Of a stretch of 8,057 nucleotides of DNA, positions 1 through 6,417 are shown in pieces (the stretch's first letter is position 1; each line of letters starts with the position of its first letter). A program made the translations under genes and the position numbers. Origin of the DNA: Chloroflexi bacterium UBA5177 (lineage in GTDB: Bacteria > Chloroflexota > UBA5177); contig DHWR01000137.1 of NCBI GenBank assembly GCA_002413265.1, positions 12,628-20,684 on the forward strand. Direction: 5' to 3'. Under the pieces are notes generated by a model. That model was not told the origin of the DNA, did no database searches, and saw only the letters and a program-made list of their open reading frames with translations.

Positions 1-1255
1 TGAGCAACAAGGCGCTGACGATGTAGATGGCTACGCCGACAACGCCAACCAGCATGGGAGTCACCGTGTTTCTCCTCGCGTAGAACGCGAAGATGAGGAG
101 CTGATCAATTCCGACGAAGGGAATCTGGATGGCGTACCCGCTCAGGGCCTGGACCGTCATGGCTGTGTCGTGCGCCGTGAAGTCGCGATGTTGAAGGATC
201 AGCCGGATGATGGGTGTTCCGGCGACGAGGAAGCCGACGGCAGCCGGGATGGTCAAAAAGAGCACCAGACGCATACCCATCGTCAGGGTCTGCTTGAACT
301 GGTCCGGGCGCAGGAATGCGACGTCGGACGAGATGGTCGGGAGGACGGCGAAGCTCAAGGCGGCGACAGCAATCCCGATGGGGAATTGCGTGAAGGTCGT
401 GGCCCAGCTCATCCAGCTGATGGCTCCCGGGCCGAGAGAGGCCTTGAAGTTCAGATCGACGATCTGACCCGCTATCGAGATGACGAGACCTGCGGCCACC
501 GGCAGGTAGAGCCGTAAGATCTTTCGAATGGTGGGCGAAAGCTCGAACTTGATCCGCGGCCGAATGCCGCCGCTGATGAGGGACGGCAGCTGGACCGCTG
601 CTTGAGCAGCGGCGCCGGCCAGAGCTCCAACCGGTAATGCGAGGACGCCAAGAGGCCTTGCCAGCAAAATGGCGCCGAGAATGATTCCGAGGTGGTAGAA
701 GGTCGTGGCAAATGCCGGCGCCGTGAAACGTTTCATCGAGTACAGAGCAGACAGCAGCACGGCCGAGGTGCCGAGGAAGACCAGTGACGGCAGGAGTACG
801 CGCACGACATCCACCGACTCCGCAACGACGTTGTGGTACTGGGGATAGGCATGCAGAAGCAGGTGCATGAAGGGGCCGGCGGACAGGATTAGTACGACGA
901 CGACAAGGCCGAGAGCCAACCAGGCAAGTACCAGCACTGAACCGAGGGTGCGACCGAGTGCCTCTCGACCATCTCTTTCGAAAATCTCGGTGAAAGTCGG
1001 AATAAGAGCCGCGCTGATTGCCGCCCCAATCGTCAGGTCGTAGAACATCTGCGGCACGATTGAGGCAGCGAACCAAGCGTCGGTGCTGGCCGTGTGAAAA
1101 ACGTGTGCGATGACGGCTTGGCGTGTGAAACCGAGGGCGCTCGTGGAGAGGTTCCCCAGCATGAGAATCACGGCCGCTATGCCAATCGCTCGACCTCTGC
1201 CCGAGGCTGCGAGCGCGAAGGCAGGGCTTGTCGCCTCGGGAGCGGGCTCTGTCAC
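1..1255 (-). CDS. murJ: MurJ/MviN-family lipid II flippase, C-terminus cut by window edge
   Basis: This is the N-terminal 418 residues of a polytopic membrane protein of the MurJ/MviN (MOP superfamily) type, which moves lipid-linked peptidoglycan precursor across the cytoplasmic membrane. Family members are usually about 500 residues, so roughly the last 90-100 lie before position 1. Visible family landmarks are LGFTRQ near residue 41, STDAWFAAS near 57, AALIPTFTE near 82, QFPIG followed by AVLPTIS in the middle, and FYARRNTVTPML late in the fragment, all set among hydrophobic helices. The GTG start lies in a GTGA overlap with the alr stop, and no other start codon occurs in frame close upstream. 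Translation is probably coupled to alr; no good ribosome binding site sits directly before the GTG. Several charged residues essential in E. coli MurJ are absent: positions matching R18, R52 and R270 read as S, Y and T, while R24 and D39 are kept. Family membership is firm; the precise substrate is inferred. Confidence 0.88.
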   Translation of the reverse strand, partial: MTEPAPEATSPAFALAASGRGRAIGIAAVILMLGNLSTSALGFTRQAVIAHVFHTASTDAWFAASIVPQMFYDLTIGAAISAALIPTFTEIFERDGREALGRTLGSVLVLAWLALGLVVVVLILSAGPFMHLLLHAYPQYHNVVAESVDVVRVLLPSLVFLGTSAVLLSALYSMKRFTAPAFATTFYHLGIILGAILLARPLGVLALPVGALAGAAAQAAVQLPSLISGGIRPRIKFELSPTIRKILRLYLPVAAGLVISIAGQIVDLNFKASLGPGAISWMSWATTFTQFPIGIAVAALSFAVLPTISSDVAFLRPDQFKQTLTMGMRLVLFLTIPAAVGFLVAGTPIIRLILQHRDFTAHDTAMTVQALSGYAIQIPFVGIDQLLIFAFYARRNTVTPMLVGVVGVAIYIVSALLL

Positions 1256-2493
1256 GCCTGAGCTGATTCGTCCCCCAACGGGGTCGGTTCGGAAGGCAGG
1301 TATCTGCGCACGCCGACTATCCTGCCGTCACGCACGTACAGACGAGGCACCCGCGGAAGAAGCCCGGTCAGAATGTCGTAGCTGATGGTCGAGGTCTGTC
1401 TAGCCACGTCGTCGGCAGTCTGCACTGTCCCGTCTTGATCTCCAATGAGCGTCACGGGATCGCCCATGTGCACCTTCCCAGCTTTCGACACGTCTACGGT
1501 GATTTGATCCATGGACACGCGGCCGACCACCGGCGCCGGCCGGCCGTTCACCAAGACAGATCCGTTGGTTAGACCAAAGGTGCGAGGCAGCCCATCGCCG
1601 TAACCGATGGGGACCAACGCTATCGATGCTTCGTGCTCGCACACGAATTCGTGACCGTATCCGACTCCGGTACCCTTGGCTACCTTGTGGATCCTGCTGA
1701 TGTTGGAGACCAGGCTGAGAGCAGGACGCAGTGGCACCGTACGGCCTACCTCGCCAGACGGGTAGTAACCGTAGACACCAATGCCCGTACGGACCATGTC
1801 GAGATACGTCTCCGGCAGGTCGAGGATCGCGCTGCTGTTGGCCGCATGTCTCAAAGGAAACGAGTAGCCTGCTTCTTCGAGCCGCTGAACTGCCTGCCGG
1901 AAGTTTTCAAACTGCGAAAGGGTGGAGTGCTTTGCCTTCTCATCGGCTCGCGCGAAATGGGTGAAGACTCCTTCTCTCTCCAGCGCGGAGAAGGTTGAAA
2001 GCTTGGCGACAAGAGGGAGTAGGTTTTCGGGTTCCACGCCCGCGCGAGTGAGCCCAGTATCGATCTTCACGTGATATCGAAGTTTCCTTCCCCTTGAGTG
2101 CTCCTGGAGAGCGAGCGCCCCTTCGTACGAGGAAATCATGGGGGTGAGATCGTGATCCCAGATGAGACCTGCCTCGGCCCTGGTGAACGGGCCAAAGACC
2201 AGGACGGGAGCCAAAATTCCCGCTAATCGCAGCGCGACTGCTTCGTCGACTGTATAGACGCCTATGCGGTCGGCACCGGCTTCCAAGGCCGCTCGAGCTA
2301 CCGGCACGGAGCCGTGTCCGTACCCATCGGCTTTGGCGACGACCAGGAGCAGGGCGGGCTGCACGAGCCTTCGAAGCTCGCGAACATTTGCCGCAATGAC
2401 GTCGAGGTTGACTTCGGCGCGCGTCGCGCGCCCGCCCCATCCCGCCGTCGAAACCAGCGGCGCAAACAGCCTACTTTGTAGCGCTGCTTTCAT
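1252..2493 (-). CDS. alr: Alanine racemase (PLP-dependent)
   Basis: The product interconverts L- and D-alanine in the cytoplasm and supplies D-Ala for the peptidoglycan stem peptide. At 413 residues it is slightly longer than the usual 360-390. The PLP-binding motif VVAKADGYGHG places the Schiff-base lysine at K54. The opposing catalytic tyrosine is Y279 in GTGVGYGHE. HVKIDTGLTRAGV (141-153) carries the lysine (K143) and arginine (R150) that shape the PLP site, and IGYGDGLPR (296-304) and RVSMDQ (325-330) match the C-terminal beta-domain. About 22 residues precede the usual N-terminal strand (ATRAEVNLD), giving an unremarkable extension. I keep this ATG because a strong GGAGGAGG ribosome binding site lies a few bases before it, inside the last codons of the CBS gene, which it overlaps by 23 bases. 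Its stop overlaps the murJ start. It belongs to the six-gene minus-strand block. Identification is essentially certain. Confidence 0.97.
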   Translation of the reverse strand: MKAALQSRLFAPLVSTAGWGGRATRAEVNLDVIAANVRELRRLVQPALLLVVAKADGYGHGSVPVARAALEAGADRIGVYTVDEAVALRLAGILAPVLVFGPFTRAEAGLIWDHDLTPMISSYEGALALQEHSRGRKLRYHVKIDTGLTRAGVEPENLLPLVAKLSTFSALEREGVFTHFARADEKAKHSTLSQFENFRQAVQRLEEAGYSFPLRHAANSSAILDLPETYLDMVRTGIGVYGYYPSGEVGRTVPLRPALSLVSNISRIHKVAKGTGVGYGHEFVCEHEASIALVPIGYGDGLPRTFGLTNGSVLVNGRPAPVVGRVSMDQITVDVSKAGKVHMGDPVTLIGDQDGTVQTADDVARQTSTISYDILTGLLPRVPRLYVRDGRIVGVRRYLPSEPTPLGDESAQA

Positions 2494-2941
2494 CGGCCTC
2501 CTCCACGAGCAGCAGTCGCAGCATGTCTTCTTCGGTCACCATGCCGAGTACATTCCCGTCTTCCACTACCAGCACGGCCGCCACGTTGTCGTCGACAAGG
2601 ATGTCCGCCGCGTCCTCGACACTTGCGTCGGGACCCAGATGGCGAAACTCTTTCCGCATTAAATCTCCAGCCGTCACGGCCAGGGCGTGACGGATCTCTT
2701 GGTCCTCGCGACGCGACTGGAATGGGATCGACGCTCCGAGCAATCCGAGGTAAAAGGGAACGTGCAACCGGGCATGTCGCGCGACGAGGTCATTTGACAG
2801 AACGATGCCGGTCAGCTTGCCTTGGTCGATCACGGGCAGGGCGGGCAGGTGCCTGTTGAGAAGACGCCTGGCCACTTCCGCCACCGAATCGCTACTGGCA
2901 ACTGATGGAAGATCCACGGTCATGACATCGCGCACGTTCAC
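2471..2941 (-). CDS. Two-CBS-domain protein
   Basis: A 156-residue soluble protein made of two CBS domains and little else. CBS1 covers about residues 5-55 (VRDVMTVDLPSV, then LPALPVIDQGKLTGIV). CBS2 covers about 90-146 (AGDLMRKEFRHLGPDASVED, then VLVVEDGNVLGMVTEEDM). The linker, about 57-88, contains the HVPFYLGLLGASIPF stretch typical of stand-alone bacterial CBS-pair proteins. CBS pairs generally bind adenine nucleotides (AMP, ATP, NAD-type ligands, SAM) and act as sensors, but the ligand and partner here cannot be read from sequence. The start is a GTG preceded by GAGGTGA at good spacing, and it overlaps the nnr stop in a GTGA, so translation is probably coupled to nnr. The 3' end contains the alr ribosome binding site. 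Its place between an NAD(P)H-repair gene and alr hints at nucleotide-responsive control, which is inference only. Confidence 0.92.
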   Translation of the reverse strand: MNVRDVMTVDLPSVASSDSVAEVARRLLNRHLPALPVIDQGKLTGIVLSNDLVARHARLHVPFYLGLLGASIPFQSRREDQEIRHALAVTAGDLMRKEFRHLGPDASVEDAADILVDDNVAAVLVVEDGNVLGMVTEEDMLRLLLVEEADESSATK

Positions 2942-4479
2942 GTCGTCACCTCGGCTTGCTCCAAAATCGAGAGTCGGGCCTCAGGCAGAGCATCGATCAG
3001 GTCGCTAGCCAGGGTACCAATGTCTCCGATCTCTGCTCTCAGCAGATCGCCGGCGCGGCCGTGGAGATAGACTCCGCAGACCGAGGCGTGAAAAGGCGAC
3101 AACCCCTGAACGAGTAATGCGCCGATGACGCCGGAGAGAACGTCGCCGGTACCGGCCGTGGCGAGGTTGGGACCGCCTGTGGAGTTAATGACGGCCTCGC
3201 CGGCGGGAGAGGCGATGACAGTGCCGGCGCCCTTGAGCACTACCGTGGCATTCCACTTCTCCGCGTGCTCGCGGGCGGTCGACAGTCGATCTTGTTGAAT
3301 CTCTCTTATCGATCTGCCGGCGAGCCTCGACATCTCGCCCGGATGTGGCGTGAGCACCAGGTTGTTTGTTCCCAGCTCCCACCAACGGTCGATCTTAGCC
3401 AGAGCATTGAGACCGTCCGCATCGATCAGGCAAGGAATCTCGCGTTTCTTTATGAGTGCGAGGAGTCCCCGCATGAAGGAGACGGTCGCGTCAGTCAATC
3501 CCAGTCCCGGCCCGACCACGCAAGCTTTCGCTTTGCTGAAGGCATCTTCGACGGAATCCAGCGCATCGGAGCCGACAGAGCCGTCCACTTCGGCCAAGGG
3601 GCGGAACACCGGTTCGACGACGTGCGCAGCGACAATATGGTGCACGGATCTGGGAGTCGCGATTTCCACGAGCCCTGCGCCGGCGCGGTATGCGGCCATC
3701 GAGCACATCACCGGCGCTCCGCTAAAATCCCGGGACCCGGCGATTAGCTCGAGGCGTCCACTGGATCCCTTGTTGGAGTCCGGATCCCGCACGGGCAGAA
3801 GTCCAGAGATGTCAGAAGGCTCAGGTGTCGAGACTCGAATTTCTTCCAGCAGATCTTCTGGAATGCCGATGTTGGCGACGGTGACTTCGCCTGCGTGCGC
3901 GGCTCCCGGATACGAAACCACGCCGAGCTTGGCGGCCGCCATGCAAATGGTGCGGTCGGCCTCGAAGCAGATGCCGAGCACTTCGCCCGAGTCGGCATCT
4001 ATTCCGGTAGGTACATCCACTGCGATTCTGAGAGTTGCGGTGCCGCGAGACTCGTTCACGACCGTCAATATGCTCGAAAGGTCTTCATCCGGCGGACGGT
4101 TCTGTCCCGTTCCCAGTAGGGCATCGACGAACACACCACTGGAGGAGCAGACCGAGCGAAGAATGTCACGAGCCGGGTCTTCGTCAGCCGAAAAAACCGT
4201 CCCGGCGAAGGGCTCTTCGCGGTCCCTCTTGAAGGTGTAGAGCGACGCCTCAAGGCCTGACTCGTGCAGTGCCTGGGCAGCAACCACGCCGTCCCCGCCA
4301 TTGTTGCCCGGGCCAACCAGAACGAGCACGGGTCGCCCTAGGGCTGAAGCCGCTTCAGCGACTGCGGCTCCAGCGCGCTGCATCAAATCGTCGACGGTGA
4401 TGCCGCGCTTGAACGACGCTTGTTCTAGGTCACGCATCTGAGCTGACGTCACGACTCGGATGATTGGCCGTCCCCCCAC
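2938..4479 (-). CDS. nnr: Bifunctional NAD(P)HX epimerase / ADP- or ATP-dependent NAD(P)HX dehydratase
   Basis: This repairs hydrated NADH/NADPH: the N-terminal YjeF_N domain epimerises R- to S-NAD(P)HX, and the C-terminal ribokinase-like domain dehydrates the S form using ADP or ATP. At 513 residues it is the usual size of the fused form. Epimerase motifs are VGPGNNGGDG (55-64), DALLGTG (119-125) and AVDVPTGIDADSG (153-165). Dehydratase motifs are NKGSSGRLELIAGS (236-249), GPGLG (323-327), DADGLNAL (353-360), LTPHPGEMSRL (376-386), VLKGAGT (414-420) and NSTGGPNLATAGTGDVLSG (432-450) with the catalytic-type D446. The listed start is a GTG overlapping acpS by 31 bases, chosen because homologues usually keep the IRVVTSAQM stretch. 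A second GTG at 4452 gives a 4-base GTGA overlap with acpS and would remove nine residues. Neither has a clear ribosome binding site, so the start is uncertain. Function is very likely. Confidence 0.94.
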   Translation of the reverse strand: MGGRPIIRVVTSAQMRDLEQASFKRGITVDDLMQRAGAAVAEAASALGRPVLVLVGPGNNGGDGVVAAQALHESGLEASLYTFKRDREEPFAGTVFSADEDPARDILRSVCSSSGVFVDALLGTGQNRPPDEDLSSILTVVNESRGTATLRIAVDVPTGIDADSGEVLGICFEADRTICMAAAKLGVVSYPGAAHAGEVTVANIGIPEDLLEEIRVSTPEPSDISGLLPVRDPDSNKGSSGRLELIAGSRDFSGAPVMCSMAAYRAGAGLVEIATPRSVHHIVAAHVVEPVFRPLAEVDGSVGSDALDSVEDAFSKAKACVVGPGLGLTDATVSFMRGLLALIKKREIPCLIDADGLNALAKIDRWWELGTNNLVLTPHPGEMSRLAGRSIREIQQDRLSTAREHAEKWNATVVLKGAGTVIASPAGEAVINSTGGPNLATAGTGDVLSGVIGALLVQGLSPFHASVCGVYLHGRAGDLLRAEIGDIGTLASDLIDALPEARLSILEQAEVTT

Positions 4480-4841
4480 GCATTCACGATGGCAATAGCG
4501 TCGGTGCGCGAATGCGTGATGCTGACTTCAAAGCGATCGAGCTGCCGCCTTTGCGCGGCATCGGACGCGCCCCCATGCAAATGGAGGTGAGGCTTTCCCA
4601 TGCGATCCGGCAATATCTCGATATCTCTCCAGCGCAGGCGACGAATGCCCACCCCGAGAGCCTTCGAGGTGGCTTCCTTGGCCGCGAACCGCCCGGCGAG
4701 ACTCTGTGCTCGTCCCCGGCAGTAAGCAATCTCGCGTTCGGTGTAGATGCGATTCAGGAACCGCCCTCCCCACCGCTCAAGCGCCTGCTCTATCCGATCT
4801 ATCTCGATGACGTCGATGCCTGAGGTCAGATGAAGGGTCAT
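4449..4841 (-). CDS. acpS: Holo-[acyl-carrier-protein] synthase
   Basis: The enzyme transfers the 4'-phosphopantetheine arm from coenzyme A to a serine of apo-ACP, activating it for fatty-acid synthesis. The 130-residue length matches the AcpS family. Motifs are SGIDVIEIDRIEQAL at the N-terminus with Mg-binding D10, FLNRIYTEREIAYC (28-41), and SLAGRFAAKEATSKALGVG (47-65) carrying the conserved E56 and K60, followed by GKPHLHLHG and the C-terminal FEVSITHSRTDAIAIV. A longer in-frame reading from 4994 adds 51 residues unlike the family and lies over the upstream gene. I therefore start at the ATG that overlaps the membrane-protein stop in an ATGA, which also puts the MTLHLTSGID sequence at the expected N-terminus. 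GGAAG lies about ten bases upstream. It is second in the six-gene block; acpS beside nnr and alr is a recurrent bacterial arrangement. Confidence 0.95.
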   Translation of the reverse strand: MTLHLTSGIDVIEIDRIEQALERWGGRFLNRIYTEREIAYCRGRAQSLAGRFAAKEATSKALGVGIRRLRWRDIEILPDRMGKPHLHLHGGASDAAQRRQLDRFEVSITHSRTDAIAIVNAWGDGQSSES

Positions 4842-5302
4842 CGCGCGAGCGCTTCCATAGAGGTGTGAAGGACCGATTGGGAGAGAAACCAGACGGGAGC
4901 CGAAAGCAAACCCGCCAAGACCGTGTATAGGAGACCCACGGCGATCGCCCTGAGCCATGGTCCACTTCGAGCGTCCGCATTTCGTAGGCGCCATTCTTTA
5001 AAAGGCTCTCGCTGGGCCAGGTAGCAGACGAAGGCGGCGGCAATGGAGAGGGCATAGCTCGAGCTGTTATCGACTATGGGAAAACCATTGGAGTTCTTAG
5101 GAGCCAGACCGAAGATAATCCCCAAACCCACAGCCGAAATCAGAATGGCGCTGACGCTCATGCGCCATGCCTGCGTCTGGTCCAGCACGCCAAGGCGCTG
5201 CATGTTCCGAACGGTCAAAATTATGCCGCCTACCGGGAGAAATATAGTGATAATCGTGACACTGAGAGGCGACCATGGAGACCGATTGGCAGTCTGACGC
5301 AT
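4838..5302 (-). CDS. Small four-helix membrane protein, unknown function
   Basis: I do not recognise a characterised family. The 154-residue product has four probable transmembrane segments, at about residues 12-32, 48-66, 82-96 and 117-141. A polar loop (LAPKNSNGFPIVDNSSS) lies between segments 2 and 3, and a basic loop (REPFKEWRLRNADARSG) between 3 and 4. No signal-peptide cleavage site or catalytic motif is evident. The frame stays open upstream to 5374, but those extra 24 residues read as antisense of the neighbouring NTPase gene and contain no helix; the ATG at 5302 gives a compact start shortly before the first helix (PWSPLSVTIITIF). No clear ribosome binding site precedes it. It is the first gene of the six-gene block, its stop overlaps the acpS start, and its start codon shares a CATG with the start of the divergent NTPase gene. 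The coding call rests on hydrophobic periodicity and tight gene packing. Confidence 0.75.
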   Translation of the reverse strand: MRQTANRSPWSPLSVTIITIFLPVGGIILTVRNMQRLGVLDQTQAWRMSVSAILISAVGLGIIFGLAPKNSNGFPIVDNSSSYALSIAAAFVCYLAQREPFKEWRLRNADARSGPWLRAIAVGLLYTVLAGLLSAPVWFLSQSVLHTSMEALAR

Positions 5303-5813
5303 GAAGACAGCATACCTGGTGATGGGCAAGCCGGGAATCGGAAAAACAACGCTGATTCGACAGGTCGTCAGCACGATGAGAATGCGAGCAGCCGGTTTCT
5401 ATACCGAGGACCTGCAGGATAGCGGAGTCCGCGAGGGCTTCCGAATTGTGACGCTCGATGGGGACGTTGGGTTGCTCGCTTCGAGCGAACACGCGGGTCC
5501 GGTTCAGGTCTCCAAGTACGGAGTGAACCTCGAGGAGCTGGAGCGGGTTGGCGTGGCGGCTGTCCGGAGCGCCATGGAGCGCGGGCACGTTATGGTCGCG
5601 GACGAGATCGGACGCATGCAGCTACAGTCCAAGAATTTTCGACAGGCGGTCTTTGAAGCCGTGCGCGCGGGTCACCCGATGTTGGGCACCATCATGATTG
5701 GGCGCAATCCGTACGCGGACAGAATCAAAGCACATCGGAATGTCGAGCTGCTCACGCTGACCGAGGGGAGCCGGAACGATGTTCTGGCCTACCTTCGTTC
5801 CAGGTTCGTCTAG
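5301..5813 (+). CDS. THEP1-type nucleoside-triphosphatase (NTPase_1 family)
   Basis: A 170-residue P-loop NTPase of the THEP1/NTPCR type, a family shown to hydrolyse nucleoside triphosphates (and described as nucleotide phosphatase/kinase in some members) but whose cellular role in bacteria is unclear. The Walker A motif GKPGIGKTT is at residues 9-17. The family-typical AAGFYTEDLQDSGVREGF follows at 30-47, SKYGVNLEELE at 71-81, the Walker B stretch HVMVADEIGRMQLQS at 96-110, and the LTLTEGSRND nucleotide-base region at 151-160. The ATG sits just before the beta-strand leading into the P-loop, as expected. No convincing Shine-Dalgarno is close to it; a TATAGT at 5243-5248 inside the divergent gene could be a -10 element but lacks a good -35. 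It is the only plus-strand gene seen. Its start overlaps the divergent gene at CATG and its stop overlaps the convergent gene at CTAG. Confidence 0.9.
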   Translation: MKTAYLVMGKPGIGKTTLIRQVVSTMRMRAAGFYTEDLQDSGVREGFRIVTLDGDVGLLASSEHAGPVQVSKYGVNLEELERVGVAAVRSAMERGHVMVADEIGRMQLQSKNFRQAVFEAVRAGHPMLGTIMIGRNPYADRIKAHRNVELLTLTEGSRNDVLAYLRSRFV

Positions 5814-6235
5814 CTCTCGTAGGTCGGTCGCAGCTGACCCAGCTGCTCGCTGGAGCTCGCCTGGACGCTCAACGGTATCGAGTGAATCAGTCGTCCTGCG
5901 AGAAACATCTGAATCTGATAAATGCCCGGACGGTTCAGCGGCAGGTTGTTGAACTGCAGCACGAGATTTGTGTCGGTGCCCGGCATGTCGACCTGCACGT
6001 CAAACGGAGGCGGTTCCTCAGGAAGCACCGGCTGACCCGAAGGGTCCGCCAGTCCGAAGCGAACAGGAAACTTGCCGCGGTCGAGGGTCAGGACCACAAC
6101 CACAAAAAATGGAGGAGATGCTCCAGGGATCTGCCCGAGATTCATCTGGCTGAAGATTCCCAGAACGCTCAGTTTCCCGTCCTGGCTCGTCAGAGCATAG
6201 TCGCAAAGAACTGCAAGCTTGACCTGCGGTTGCAT
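5810..6235 (-). CDS. DUF6941-like protein of unknown function
   Basis: A 141-residue protein with no signal peptide and no transmembrane helix of convincing length; the FFVVVVLTL run near 43-51 reads as a buried beta-strand. The opening pattern, KLAVLCDYALTSQDGKLSVLGIFSQM at about residues 6-31, resembles the small family annotated as DUF6941, in which 'CDYA...GKLsviGiF' is followed by a beta-rich domain. The second half (FDVQVDMPG, LVLQFNNLPL, GIYQIQMFLAGRLIHSIPLSV) suggests a beta-sandwich ending in a strand pair. No catalytic or metal-binding cluster is apparent, and the function is unknown. The ATG start is well supported by GAGGAG five bases upstream. A possible promoter lies at 6418-6446, and a terminator-like hairpin lies between that promoter and the gene. 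Its TAG stop overlaps the stop of the convergent NTPase gene. The family name is from memory and moderately sure; the coding call is firm. Confidence 0.82.
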   Translation of the reverse strand: MQPQVKLAVLCDYALTSQDGKLSVLGIFSQMNLGQIPGASPPFFVVVVLTLDRGKFPVRFGLADPSGQPVLPEEPPPFDVQVDMPGTDTNLVLQFNNLPLNRPGIYQIQMFLAGRLIHSIPLSVQASSSEQLGQLRPTYES

Positions 6236-6260
6236 GGCGCCTCCTCGCGGCTTATCTTAA

Positions 6261-6268
6261 CCCCCCCC
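6261..6268. repeat. Homopolymer run of eight C (G on the transcribed sense)
   Basis: Eight consecutive C on the plus strand, hence eight G in the leader of the minus-strand DUF6941-like gene, about 26 bases before its ATG. It lies between the terminator hairpin and the ribosome binding site. TTAAGATAAG follows directly in the minus direction and contains a weak -10-like TAAGAT with no good -35. Tracts of this length can slip during replication, but whether it varies is unknown. Confidence 0.9.
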
Positions 6269-6293
6269 GACTGTTAGTTGGGAGCGGCAAAGC

Positions 6294-6317
6294 AAAACGC
6301 GCGGGTCGCCCCGCGCG
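6294..6317 (-). terminator. Intrinsic (Rho-independent) terminator, minus strand
   Basis: Read on the minus strand, an 8-bp perfect GC-only stem (CGCGCGGG at 6310-6317 as its complement, pairing with 6298-6305) with a 4-base loop is followed at once by TTTTGCTTTG. That is the classical hairpin plus U-rich tail. It would end leftward transcription about 230 bases past the murA stop, insulating the DUF6941-like gene, unless transcription of that gene starts upstream of it (see the promoter at 6418-6446). Confidence 0.65.
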
Positions 6318-6382
6318 CTTGTGGGGAAGTCTCATTGTGCGTGCTGAGCCCGAGCCTTCCCTATTCAGTTGTCTGCATCCAT

Positions 6383-6416
6383 GTGTTACAACGCCGAAAC
6401 GGTGTAATTGCAACAC
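6383..6416. repeat. 34-bp imperfect dyad (operator-like)
   Basis: GTGTTACAA (6383-6391) and TTGCAACAC (6408-6416) form 9-base inverted arms with one mismatch, which becomes a G-U pair in minus-strand RNA, around a 16-base centre. Nested inside are TTACA (6386-6390) and TGTAA (6403-6407) as a second perfect inverted pair. The dyad abuts the possible -10 element at 6418-6423, so it would overlap the predicted transcription start. This fits a repressor-binding site, but the regulator is not identifiable. Confidence 0.45.
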
Positions 6417-6417
6417 G

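Noticed and set aside
105..1076. 323-residue open frame on the minus strand
   Set aside because: Arg/Pro/His-rich with no hydrophobic segments; it lies in another frame of murJ, whose own frame shows conserved family motifs throughout.
3350..4240. 296-residue open frame on the plus strand, antisense to nnr
   Set aside because: Ser/Arg/Thr-rich composition with no recognisable motif; the opposite strand carries continuous NAD(P)HX epimerase/dehydratase motifs.
4842..4994. 51-residue N-terminal extension of acpS
   Set aside because: It lies entirely over the membrane-protein gene in another frame, is unlike the family N-terminus, and the ATG at 4841 forms a standard ATGA overlap.
5303..5374. 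24-residue N-terminal extension of the membrane protein
   Set aside because: It is antisense to the P-loop region of the NTPase gene and adds no helix or signal sequence; the ATG at 5302 is the more compact start, though not proven.
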